Assembly: GCA_002083825.1 (NCBI GenBank)
Contig: DAZV01000041.1
Span: 1 to 64,000 of the forward strand
Length of the DNA: 64,000 nucleotides
Reading direction: 5' to 3'
Origin: Candidatus Sericytochromatia bacterium S15B-MN24 CBMW_12
Lineage (GTDB): Bacteria > Cyanobacteriota > Sericytochromatia > S15B-MN24 > UBA4093
The notes under the pieces are model-generated. The model worked only from the letters and a program-made list of their open reading frames with translations. It had not been told where the DNA came from and searched no databases. Positions within the stretch are counted from its first letter, which is position 1, and each line of letters begins with the position of its first letter. Shown here in pieces: positions 19,141-27,844 of this stretch. The position numbers and the translations under genes were made by a program.

Positions 19141-21432
19141 CTACCGGCCCCGCTTGGGCGACCAGTAGTTCCAGTCCCCCAGCACCACCATGGCCGCCGG
19201 CAGGAGCAGCAAGCGGACGATCGTGGCATCGATGAGGATGGCGACGGAAAGCGCCAGCCCGATCTCTTTCATGAGGCCGAAGTCGGCGAAGAGATACGCC
19301 GCGAAGACGCTGAGCAAGATCAGCGCCCCGCCCAGCACGACCCGGCCGGTATGGGTGACCCCTTCGATGACCGCCTGGCGATTGTCGCCGCTCTGGTCGT
19401 AGGCCTCCCGAATCCGGCTCAGGATCATGACCTCGTAGTCCATGCTGATCGCGTAGAGGACGGTCAACAGGATGGTCGGCGTGAAGAGCATCACGTAGCC
19501 GTTGGCCGTGGCGCCGATGAGTCCGGCTCCCCAGCCCCACTGGAAGACCATCACCACCACCCCGAACGCCGCCATGATGGGCAGAAGGTTCGTGAGGATG
19601 GCCTTGACGGGTAGGATGGCCGAACGCAGCAACCGTGCAAGCAAGAGACCGATGACCAGGAAGTTCAGCCCCAGCATCAAAGGCATCGCCTGGTTGAAGG
19701 CATTGAAGATGTCGACGAACTTGGCCTGCTGTCCCCCCACGGAGATATCGGCTCGCAACGGTCCCGCATGCGCCGGGAAGACCTTCCCGCGCAGATCCTC
19801 GACCAGCACGCGGGCCGCGTCGGAATCCGGGGAGGAGGATGGCGCTATCCGCAGGACCGTGGCCGTCGCGCCCTGGGAGCGGTTGATCAAGGGCGCCGCC
19901 ACGTTCCCGCGGGTGAAGGGGTTCATGTAGAGTGCCATGCTCTCCCGCAACGTGAAGTCGTCGCGGAAGCTCACCATGGAGTCGACGCTGGCGATGCGCG
20001 GATCCTGTCGCATCTCCGTCACGAGGCGGTCGAGCTCCGTCAGGAAGGTCGGATCGTAAACCCCGTTGACGCGCCCGGTTTCCACCACCGCCACGATGGG
20101 GCTGATCTGGCCGGGTTGCGCGTGTTCCGTGAGCCAAGCGACTCCTCGAGCGGATTCCAGGCTCTTGGGAATGAGCGAGACCGTGGGCGACCAGAACCGG
20201 CTCTGGAAAACGGGAATGGCGAGCGCCCCCAGAAAGATCAGGCATCCGAGCAGCACGGGAACCGGGCGGGCCACCACCTTGGACACGAAGCCTTCCCAGC
20301 GCGAGTCGGAGTTCCGATAGCGGAAGCGGTTGCGCAAGAGGTCATGAGCGTTCCAGCGACGGTGACAAAGCACGATCAGGGCCGGCAGGAAGGTCATCGC
20401 GACCAGCCAGGAGAGCGCCACGGTCGCCGAGGCGTTGATGGCCGCCGGCCGAAGTCCGTAGACGTCCACGGTCGCCATGCAGGCGGCCGCCGCCATGACG
20501 ACGCCGCCGCTCGCGAGTAGCGCCTTGCCGGTCGTCCGGGCCATCTCCTCCAAGGCGAAGTTCAGGCTTCGGCCCAGGGCGAGTTCCTCGCGCAGGCGGG
20601 CTATCATGAACAAGGGATAGTCGATGCCGAGCGCCAGGGCGAGGACGGCGGTCAAGAGCTGGTTGATGGTGGAGGTCTCGAAGAAGTTCGCCAGGATCAT
20701 CAGGATGCCGTTGGAAACTGCCAGCACGAGCGCCCCGGAGATCAGGGGCAGGAGCGCGGGAAACCACCCGCCGAAGACGTAAAGCAGGACGAAGAGGCTG
20801 AGCAGCAGGCCAATCCTCTCGACCTTGGTAATTTCGGCGGTGACGTGCGTGTAACCGTCGTAGGAGACCGAGATCTCGCCGGTCAGGGCCGTCGATACTC
20901 CCACCGGCGGCTCGGCGGCTTTGATGCGCCGGCGCAGTTCGGGGACCAGCTTGGTCTGATCCAGGGGGACGTGCTTGAAGGTGATGAGCACGGCGGTGGT
21001 CTTGTCGCCGAGGTGCCCCTGGGAGCCCAGTTCGTCGGGAAGGAGGACGCGGTCCACCTCGGCGACGCTTTCGAGCTGGTTCTTGAGGCGTTCGTAGAAG
21101 GAATCCGGCAGGGAGAGACCGGGATGGCGAAGCAGGACCAGGGCGTTGGCCGCGGTCATGTCGGGAAACTCGCTGGCGAGAAGGGCGTCCACCCGCGAGG
21201 ATTCGCTGCCCTGCGGTCCCGAGAAGGTGTTGGTGACGACCGAGCCCAGGTTGCCGGTTCCCCAGATGCCGCCCATCACGAGCAAGGCCCAGATGGCCAG
21301 GGTCAGGATGGGATGAGCGATCGCGCTGCGAACGAGGCCGACCAGGAGGACTTCGATTCGTCCCAGGGGACGATCAGATGCAGGATCGCTGGCGGAATCG
21401 AAGTCGGTGCGGACGCCGGGATCCTTCAACAC
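19141..21432 (-). CDS. MMPL/RND family transporter
   Basis: 763 aa; SGPQGSESSRVDALL...ALGIDYPLFMIARLREE...SMDYEVMILSRIREAY. Confidence 0.85.
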   Translation of the reverse strand: MLKDPGVRTDFDSASDPASDRPLGRIEVLLVGLVRSAIAHPILTLAIWALLVMGGIWGTGNLGSVVTNTFSGPQGSESSRVDALLASEFPDMTAANALVLLRHPGLSLPDSFYERLKNQLESVAEVDRVLLPDELGSQGHLGDKTTAVLITFKHVPLDQTKLVPELRRRIKAAEPPVGVSTALTGEISVSYDGYTHVTAEITKVERIGLLLSLFVLLYVFGGWFPALLPLISGALVLAVSNGILMILANFFETSTINQLLTAVLALALGIDYPLFMIARLREELALGRSLNFALEEMARTTGKALLASGGVVMAAAACMATVDVYGLRPAAINASATVALSWLVAMTFLPALIVLCHRRWNAHDLLRNRFRYRNSDSRWEGFVSKVVARPVPVLLGCLIFLGALAIPVFQSRFWSPTVSLIPKSLESARGVAWLTEHAQPGQISPIVAVVETGRVNGVYDPTFLTELDRLVTEMRQDPRIASVDSMVSFRDDFTLRESMALYMNPFTRGNVAAPLINRSQGATATVLRIAPSSSPDSDAARVLVEDLRGKVFPAHAGPLRADISVGGQQAKFVDIFNAFNQAMPLMLGLNFLVIGLLLARLLRSAILPVKAILTNLLPIMAAFGVVVMVFQWGWGAGLIGATANGYVMLFTPTILLTVLYAISMDYEVMILSRIREAYDQSGDNRQAVIEGVTHTGRVVLGGALILLSVFAAYLFADFGLMKEIGLALSVAILIDATIVRLLLLPAAMVVLGDWNYWSPKRGR

Positions 21433-21600
21433 ATGGGGCTCCTAGAATTCGGGTCGGAAAGCCAGCTCGCTCGATTAGCGATGGCACAGGCTCGGTATTA
21501 TAACACCTTCGGCATCTGGAATGCAGGCCCGCGACCTCAATTCGGGACCTCGGGGCGGCCAGGAGGGCGCGACCACGAGAACCCTTGCCGGCATGCGCGA

Positions 21601-21632
21601 ACGGTGCTTCCAGCGATCGCTGGAAGCACCGT
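21601..21632. repeat. 32-nt perfect palindrome 5 nt past the tRNA 3' end
   Basis: ACGGTGCTTCCAGCGATCGCTGGAAGCACCGT. Confidence 0.9.
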
Positions 21633-21637
21633 CGAAG

Positions 21638-21724
21638 CGGAGGAGGTCGGATTCGAACCGACGGTGGCTGTGACACCACGCTTGTTTTCAAGACAAGAGC
21701 CTTAAACCGCTCGGCCACTCCTCC
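21638..21724 (-). tRNA. tRNA-Ser(UGA)
   Basis: Acceptor GGAGGAG/CTCCTCC; anticodon arm CTTGT-CTTGAAA-ACAAG; long variable arm; T-arm GTCGGTTCGAATCCGAC; CCA not encoded. Confidence 0.95.
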
Positions 21725-21759
21725 CGAGGGCCCCAGTTTAGCAAACCGGGATCCGCGCG

Positions 21760-22779
21760 TCAAATCCCGATCTTGAAGCCGAAGACCCCGATCAGGAAGA
21801 CCAAATAGAACGCGCCGCCCGCCAGCAGAATGAAGGGATTGAGCGTTCCCGTCCGCTTGAGCTGTAGCCAGATAAGAGAGGCGGAGGCGACCGCGAGGGC
21901 TGCCGAGAAGAGCGACGTGGCGTCGAGCGTCCAGGGAGTCATCCAGAGGCCCACCGCCGGCGGAATGCAGCTCTGGAAAACCATCGCGCCCGTGACGTTT
22001 CCCAGGGCCAAGGTATCCTTCTTGACGCGAACCCAGAGCACCGAGTTGAACTTCTCGGGAAGCTCGGTGGCGATGGGAGTGATGATCAGCGAGAGGATCA
22101 GGGCGGGAAGGCCGAACTCGGCGGCCAGGTGCTCCACCTGATGGATGAAGAAGTGAGCCCCGACCACGATGCCGATGAGCGCGGCCACGACTTGCGCCAT
22201 GACGATCGGCAGGCCCGGAGCCTCCTCGCGTCGGGCGAAGTAGAGGGGAGCGAGATCCTCTCCCAGCTCGCCCGGGTGCTTCAGGGTCTCGAAGACATAC
22301 CAGCCGTAGAGGGCCAGGAGCACGAAGCCTCCCGCCACCTTGATGCCGTGGCTGGGGATGAAGCTCGCGAGGATGGCCGAGGAGAAGGTGATGATGAAGA
22401 AACGCAAGTCGCGCAGCATGACGCCGGCATCGACGGTCATCTGCTCGGTACGGCGCCCCTGGCGGACGAAGACGATGACGGCGGTGCCTATCACGAACAT
22501 CGCGAGCGTGCTGAGCATGAAGGGGGCGCCCACGATGGCGCCGATGCCGATGTCGGTTCCGGTAAGGCTTCCGCTGCGCCAGGCGCCGACGATGGCGATG
22601 ATCGGGATGATGGTCTCGGGAAGGGCCGTCCCGACGGCCGCGAGCACCGAGCCGACCGCGCCTTCCGAGAGGTTGAGCTTCTTTCCGACCCATTCGATCG
22701 AGTTCACGAAGGCCTCGCAGGCCAGGATGATTCCCGCGATCGACAGCAGGGCGTAAATGATGGTCAAGAAGAGATCCAT
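21760..22779 (-). CDS. Sodium/calcium exchanger family membrane protein
   Basis: LNLSEGAVGSVLAAVGTALPETIIPI and second alpha repeat LSLIITPIATELPEKFNSV. Confidence 0.75.
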   Translation of the reverse strand: MDLFLTIIYALLSIAGIILACEAFVNSIEWVGKKLNLSEGAVGSVLAAVGTALPETIIPIIAIVGAWRSGSLTGTDIGIGAIVGAPFMLSTLAMFVIGTAVIVFVRQGRRTEQMTVDAGVMLRDLRFFIITFSSAILASFIPSHGIKVAGGFVLLALYGWYVFETLKHPGELGEDLAPLYFARREEAPGLPIVMAQVVAALIGIVVGAHFFIHQVEHLAAEFGLPALILSLIITPIATELPEKFNSVLWVRVKKDTLALGNVTGAMVFQSCIPPAVGLWMTPWTLDATSLFSAALAVASASLIWLQLKRTGTLNPFILLAGGAFYLVFLIGVFGFKIGI

Positions 22780-22808
22780 GAGTTCCTCGAGTTCCTCAAA
22801 AAAATAGA

Positions 22809-22849
22809 GAGCAAGACGTTCACCCGCAGAGCGGGCGAAGGTCTTGCTC
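22809..22849 (-). terminator. Terminator downstream of UvrD-like gene
   Basis: On minus strand GAGCAAGAC...GTCTTGCTC hairpin followed by TCTATTTTTTT. Confidence 0.7.
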
Positions 22850-23021
22850 CCGAGTCCAGTGGACAGGGCGGCGGACCGAGGGTCACGAGGACCCTGGGAA
22901 TGTCGATCCGATCGTCGGGATACTTCCCGAAGCTACTCCCCTTCAGCTCGCTTCAGCGTAACAAAGGCGTCAAGCGTCGTCAAGTGAGCGCTGCAATGCG
23001 GACGAGGCCTCGGGGCGCGCG

Positions 23022-24944
23022 TCAGGTGGCGGGAGCGGTCATCATCTCCGAGAGGAAGCGCGAGGGGGTCATGGTTTGACTCTGGCCGAAGCGCTTGCGT
23101 TCTCGAACGTACGAGAGTTGGAGAAAGCGCTTCGCGCGAGTGATGGCCACGTAGCAGAGTCGCCGCTCCTCGGAGAGCTCGCCATCGTCGAGCGCGATCT
23201 GGTAGGGAAGCGTGCCCTCCTCCATGCCGATCACGAACACCGCTTCCCATTCCAGGCCCTTGCTTGCATGGATGGACAGCAACTGGACGGCCTCGGACTT
23301 CTTGGTCTTGCGAGGGCGGGTCTGGTTGTCGATCTGCCGGAAAAGCTCGTAGAGCGAGGGGGAATTCCACCGTTTGAACTGTTCGTGCAGGGTGCTCAGG
23401 GTGTCGAGCTTTTGGCGGGCCCGTTCGCCCTTCATGCCTTCCAGACTGCGTTTGAAGCCGGTTTCTTGCAGGATGCGCATGGTGAGATCGGCGGGCGTCA
23501 TGCTGGACTTGCGCCAGCCCACCACCAGGGCCACGGCGTGCTGCACCTGGATGCGCTGCTGCAGCGTCGAGAGGGGGATGCGCTGCACGCGGCAAGCCGC
23601 TTCCCAGAGCGAGATTTCCTCGCGCTCGGATTCGACCTTGAGCATCGACAGGCTTTCCTTGGTGACCCCCACGCGGCGGGTGAGGTTCTCGAAGGCCACG
23701 TCCGCCAGGGGATGCGGCCTGGGAAGGGCGAGGCGCAGGAAGTTGAGCACGTCGACGATCTCGGCTTGCTCCCAGAAGCTGCCGCTCGATTTGACGACGT
23801 AGGGAATTTCGTGGGTGATCAGCTCTTCGATGATGATGGCCGACTGGGCGTGCGTCCGGTAGAGGACGGCGATCTCCGCGGCCGGCGTACCCTGCAGGAT
23901 CAGATCCTTGATCTGAGCGACGACTTCCTGGGCTTCGGCAAACTGATCGGGGGCCTGCACCTGTCGAACCTTTTGCCCCACCGAGGTGCGCTGGGCTTCG
24001 ATGGTCTTCTTGATCTGCTTGGCGTTGTGCGCGATCAGGCGGTTGGCGAGCTTGACGATGGCGGGGGCCGAACGGTAGTTCTTCGCGAGGAAGATGCTCT
24101 TGGCCTCGGGGAAGTCCCGGTTGAAGGAGAGGATGTTGTCGAGATCCGCGGCTCTGAACCCGTAGATGCCCTGGGCGTCGTCTCCCACGGCGAAGAGGTT
24201 GTTCTGGGGAGCCGAGAGCAGGCGCAAGAGGGTGTACTGGGCCTTGTTGGTGTCCTGATACTCGTCGACCAGGACGTGGCTGTACTTGGCCTGGATCTCG
24301 TCGCGGACGTCGTCATGGAGTTGCAAGAGGTCGATCGAGAGGCGAATCTGGTCATCGAAGTCGATGAGGTTCTGCTTGAGCATGCGCTTCAGGTAGGCGG
24401 TGTATAGGGCGGCCATCCGGCCCTCGTTGGGATCCGCCGAGACGCGCTTGACCTGGGAGGGGCTGGTCATGGTGCTCTTGGCCCAGGAGATGTAGGCCGC
24501 GAGGTCCTCGTAGCGGATGTCTTCGGCGCCATGCTCGCGCAGAAGGACGTCAAAGATGGACTGCTGGGTGCTTCCCAGCAGCAGATGGGGCTTCGGGACG
24601 GTGAAGCCCAGTTTCTCGTAGCGTCCTTCGAGGAGTTTGAGGCCGAGGGAGTTGAAGGTGGCGGAGGTGAGCCTGGCGGCGATTTCCTTGCCGACGAGCT
24701 TGGCAAGACGCCCGGTCATCTCGAGAGCGGCCTTCTTGGTGAAGGTGACGGCGAGAATGCGGTCGGGTGAGACGCCGTTCTGGACGAGGTAGGCGAGCCG
24801 TCGGGTGAGCACGGTGGTCTTGCCGGAGCCGGGGGCGGCGACGACGAGGACGGAGCCGTTCAGGGTTGCGACGGCGTCGTGCTGCTCCGGGTTTAGCCCA
24901 TCGAGCAGGGGATTTGTGAAGCTGAGTTGGGACATGATGGTCAC
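23022..24944 (-). CDS. UvrD/PcrA-like superfamily 1 DNA helicase
   Basis: LNPEQHDAV, VVAAPGSGKTTVLTRR, VDEYQDTN, AITRAKRFL. Confidence 0.9.
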   Translation of the reverse strand: MTIMSQLSFTNPLLDGLNPEQHDAVATLNGSVLVVAAPGSGKTTVLTRRLAYLVQNGVSPDRILAVTFTKKAALEMTGRLAKLVGKEIAARLTSATFNSLGLKLLEGRYEKLGFTVPKPHLLLGSTQQSIFDVLLREHGAEDIRYEDLAAYISWAKSTMTSPSQVKRVSADPNEGRMAALYTAYLKRMLKQNLIDFDDQIRLSIDLLQLHDDVRDEIQAKYSHVLVDEYQDTNKAQYTLLRLLSAPQNNLFAVGDDAQGIYGFRAADLDNILSFNRDFPEAKSIFLAKNYRSAPAIVKLANRLIAHNAKQIKKTIEAQRTSVGQKVRQVQAPDQFAEAQEVVAQIKDLILQGTPAAEIAVLYRTHAQSAIIIEELITHEIPYVVKSSGSFWEQAEIVDVLNFLRLALPRPHPLADVAFENLTRRVGVTKESLSMLKVESEREEISLWEAACRVQRIPLSTLQQRIQVQHAVALVVGWRKSSMTPADLTMRILQETGFKRSLEGMKGERARQKLDTLSTLHEQFKRWNSPSLYELFRQIDNQTRPRKTKKSEAVQLLSIHASKGLEWEAVFVIGMEEGTLPYQIALDDGELSEERRLCYVAITRAKRFLQLSYVRERKRFGQSQTMTPSRFLSEMMTAPAT

Positions 24945-25037
24945 GGCTTGCGAGGATGGGGCAGGTCGATCGTAGCACGATCGGCTTGGGAGGACAACCG
25001 CCGCGCTCCTTGGGGTACAATGCGGTCAGGAGGAGCC

Positions 25038-25475
25038 ATGATTCGCGTTGGAGACAACTCCCAGGATCCCAAGCTATTCTCGGCCATTCCGGGGCTCTCT
25101 CAGCGGCCCGGGGTGGAGCGGGTTTCGTTCGGCCAGCAGTTGCAAGGGGCTCAGCATTCGGCGGATGCCCAGACCTTGCAGGGCATGATCGAGAAGATCG
25201 ACGCGCAGGCCCAGCGCCTGGCGAAGCATCCGATCCCCGCGGAGGTTGCGGCCTATCGCGAGGCGGTCAGGCGCTTCATGAAGGAAGCGAACGAACGCCT
25301 CGGTAAGGCCGAGAAGCGCACCGATCGGCGAAACCGAACCCTCATCCTGCTTCGAGAGGTGGACGCCAAGCTCGCGAAACTGGTCGAGGACGTGCTGGGC
25401 GGGCAGCTTGACTCCATGGAACTGGCCGCCTCGATCAGCGAGCTGAGGGGACTTTTAGCGGATTTATTCATCTAG
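25038..25475 (+). CDS. YaaR/DUF327-family protein
   Basis: MIEKIDAQAQRLAKHP...YREAVRRFMKEA...RNRTLILLREVDAKLAKLVEDVLGGQLDSMEL. Confidence 0.7.
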   Translation: MIRVGDNSQDPKLFSAIPGLSQRPGVERVSFGQQLQGAQHSADAQTLQGMIEKIDAQAQRLAKHPIPAEVAAYREAVRRFMKEANERLGKAEKRTDRRNRTLILLREVDAKLAKLVEDVLGGQLDSMELAASISELRGLLADLFI

Positions 25476-25506
25476 CGGAATGCCAGCGAGTAGCCGAAAA
25501 TCAGAC

Positions 25507-25540
25507 AGCCAGTCCAGGTAATGGGCTGGCTATTTGCTTG
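25507..25540 (+). terminator. Terminator after YaaR-like gene
   Basis: AGCCAGTCC-AGGTAAT-GGGCTGGCT then ATTTGCTTG. Confidence 0.6.
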
Positions 25541-25629
25541 CCTAAGAGTCCAAAAGGTTGGACGATCATGAAAGTGATTTTTGATTTATAATGGAAACCG
25601 ATCCCTCGGTTGCTTAGTGAGAGTGCGTC

Positions 25630-25803
25630 GTGATCCATCCACCTGATTGCCCCACGTGCCATGTATTGATGAAGCAGGTCACCCCGTTCGGCTACTTCTG
25701 CTTGTCATGCATGACGACGGTGACCCTGCTTGATGAGGGCTGGGTTCACATCTTGACCCCGGATTTCCGGGAGAAGCGGGTACGCGAGGAGAGCGTTTTC
25801 TAG
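25630..25803 (+). CDS. 57-aa zinc-ribbon protein, absent from the ORF track
   Basis: GTG start; MIHPPDCPTCHVLMKQVTPFGYFCLSCMTTVTLLDEGWVHILTPDFREKRVREESVF; CX2C-X13-CX2C. Confidence 0.6.
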   Translation: MIHPPDCPTCHVLMKQVTPFGYFCLSCMTTVTLLDEGWVHILTPDFREKRVREESVF

Positions 25804-25812
25804 CGGGTAGGC

Positions 25813-26235
25813 CTAGACCTTGAGCTGGTCGAGCGCCGAGTTGCGGTCCAGCCAGAGCTGCTTGAGGTCGGGGGTAAACGCATGAAGCAGCGTGACGACC
25901 GCGGGATCGGCGAGGGCCTCGTCGAGGACGACGAAGGTGGCCAGTACCGCCAGGCGGGCGTCCGATAGGCCTGTTGCCGCCTTTACGTTCGCGATCACGG
26001 TGGCCGCGTCCGGACGCGGGAACTTGAAGTCCTCGGCGAGCGGATCGGTCGCGAGGGGGCCCCAGAGCTCTCGCAGGGGTTCGGGCAACTGCTGGCGGAC
26101 GTAATTAGCTTCTCCAGGCGCCACCACGGCCCTCAACTCGGAGAGAACGCTGACGGCGAGCTTGCGAAGCGCATGATGATCGGCTATTCCGGAGATGGTG
26201 GCGAGGCGGGTGAAGAAGAGGTGGGGGGTCTCCAC
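25813..26235 (-). CDS. Hypothetical protein, possibly DUF2267-like
   Basis: Helical, LSELRAVVAPGEANYVRQQLPEPLRELW. Confidence 0.5.
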   Translation of the reverse strand: METPHLFFTRLATISGIADHHALRKLAVSVLSELRAVVAPGEANYVRQQLPEPLRELWGPLATDPLAEDFKFPRPDAATVIANVKAATGLSDARLAVLATFVVLDEALADPAVVTLLHAFTPDLKQLWLDRNSALDQLKV

Positions 26236-26245
26236 GAGTGTCTCC

Positions 26246-26692
26246 TTATGATTTGAATGCGATGTTCGAATCGGCGAGGGTGGCGGTCTTGGGGCCGCTG
26301 GCCGTCTGCTCGGTCACCTTCCATGAATCGTCGACCTTGGTCAACTGCAGGTAGGAGCAACCGCCACAGGAATTGGGGTCGGACGTGATGGGTTCGTTGT
26401 CGTCCCAGCGATTGTTTCCGTTGAGATCCTCGAAGGCGGCCAGGTACGCGGTGGTCTGGGAAGACGGCAGGTCGTAGGTGAACTGCCGATTCGAGACGTC
26501 GAGGACCTTGGCGTCGGAGAAGTCGAGCCCGGCCGAGCCCTCGATGACGGCGACCTTGGTCTGGGCGGAGACGTTGCCCGAAACCTCTCCTCGGAGCGAT
26601 TCTCCGGGCAAGTTGAGGTTGGGGATGCCGTCGCAGGCCGTCAAGGTCAGGGCGAGCGCCGCGATGGCCAGTTTGCGTGGAAATAGAGCCAC
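26246..26692 (-). CDS. Putative lipoprotein
   Basis: Lipobox TLTAC; Ca-binding-like EDLNGNNRWDDNEP. Confidence 0.65.
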   Translation of the reverse strand: MALFPRKLAIAALALTLTACDGIPNLNLPGESLRGEVSGNVSAQTKVAVIEGSAGLDFSDAKVLDVSNRQFTYDLPSSQTTAYLAAFEDLNGNNRWDDNEPITSDPNSCGGCSYLQLTKVDDSWKVTEQTASGPKTATLADSNIAFKS

Positions 26693-26852
26693 GGGGAAAT
26701 CCTCCTTCCGCGGGGACTTTGCCGGTTCCCGAACCCCTCGACGACGGGCTGTTGGCCTGCATCGACGCAGGGTTCCGGGAGATGCGAGTTAGTACATGGC
26801 GCTTCGCGATCTTACCACGAATCCGAAGTGGCGCTTGTGGTAGGATGGGGGG

Positions 26853-27332
26853 ATGATTAGTGAGCTTGAGACGAAGGGCCACATGCGCTTCCGCTTCGGG
26901 AGACGCGATCAACTCGTGCTTTACAAGCAAAAAGGCGAGTCGATGGCGCATGTCTACCTGAAGGCTGCTGCCTACGCGATCTTCTTCCGGGATGTCGAGG
27001 GTCTGGCGGTCGATCCGAAGCTTCGCTTCAAATTTCCGGCGGATCTCGCGGCGGTCGACGCCACCGGGGATCCGCGCTTCTGGGTGATCGTCGAGGACAC
27101 GTCCCTTGCGCGTCTGGAGTGGTCGCTCAAGCACGTTCCCGCGTCCGAGGTGATCCTCATGACCGAGGGCGGCGATCTCGATCGGCTGGTGGCTCAGATC
27201 CGCCGGGGGATTCATTATCGCTACACGCATAAGCGTCTGGCCATTTATCACTTCCTGAAGCCCGTGGAGGAATGGATCGATCCTGAAGGGGTCGAGGTGC
27301 CCGAGGGGGCCTACGACATTTTCCACTTCTAG
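26853..27332 (+). CDS. Hypothetical protein, weakly YaeQ-like
   Basis: Coherent 159-aa ORF; promoter-like TAGGAT 6 nt before ATG. Confidence 0.5.
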   Translation: MISELETKGHMRFRFGRRDQLVLYKQKGESMAHVYLKAAAYAIFFRDVEGLAVDPKLRFKFPADLAAVDATGDPRFWVIVEDTSLARLEWSLKHVPASEVILMTEGGDLDRLVAQIRRGIHYRYTHKRLAIYHFLKPVEEWIDPEGVEVPEGAYDIFHF

Positions 27333-27376
27333 CTTCTCGCAGGCTTCCCCCCGGAAGCTCACCCGAAACGGATGCC

Positions 27377-27412
27377 TGGGAGCCGGCCACGCGCCGGCTC
27401 CCATAATTTTTT
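27377..27412 (+). terminator. Intrinsic terminator
   Basis: TGGGAGCCGGC-CACGC-GCCGGCTCCCA then TAATTTTTT. Confidence 0.85.
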
Positions 27413-27486
27413 CTTGACAGCGTTTTCATTCGCCGGCAATGCGGCTCGACGACCATGGCAGCATCCCCTTGACGAGAGGAGTTCCC

Positions 27487-27783
27487 ATGTCTGAAATGCT
27501 ATCCACGGAAATCTGCGCCCGCGAGCTCGTGGCCCTATCCAACCTCTGCCAGCAAGGCATGAGCCTGGTCATGATTCAGATATCGCCGGTCGCTGCCGCT
27601 GCGGGAACGTCGGTTCCCGACCTCGAACTTCCGCGTGACTGCGTGCTCATCGCCGTGATCCGCGGCGAAGTCGTGCACTACCCGCGCGGCGACACCCGCT
27701 TGCAGCCCTGGGATCGAGTCTTCGCCCTGGTCGACCGGGCCTCCGAGGATGGCCTGAGGGACGTTCTAAGTCGACTGCGCTAG
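27487..27783 (+). CDS. Stand-alone TrkA-C (RCK_C) domain protein
   Basis: DLELPRDCVLIAVIRGEVVHYPRGDTRLQPWDRVFALV. Confidence 0.75.
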   Translation: MSEMLSTEICARELVALSNLCQQGMSLVMIQISPVAAAAGTSVPDLELPRDCVLIAVIRGEVVHYPRGDTRLQPWDRVFALVDRASEDGLRDVLSRLR

Positions 27784-27844
27784 CGCTTGCCAACCCTCGC
27801 TCTCTCTTTCATACTGATGTAACGATTTGTGAAAGGAGCGAGAC

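Noticed and set aside
18959-20245. 428-aa minus-strand ORF inside the MMPL gene
   Set aside because: Arg/Gly/Pro-rich out-of-frame translation of a conserved transporter.
27414-27442. TTGACA just after the terminator as a promoter for 27487
   Set aside because: No acceptable -10 at 16-18 nt spacing.
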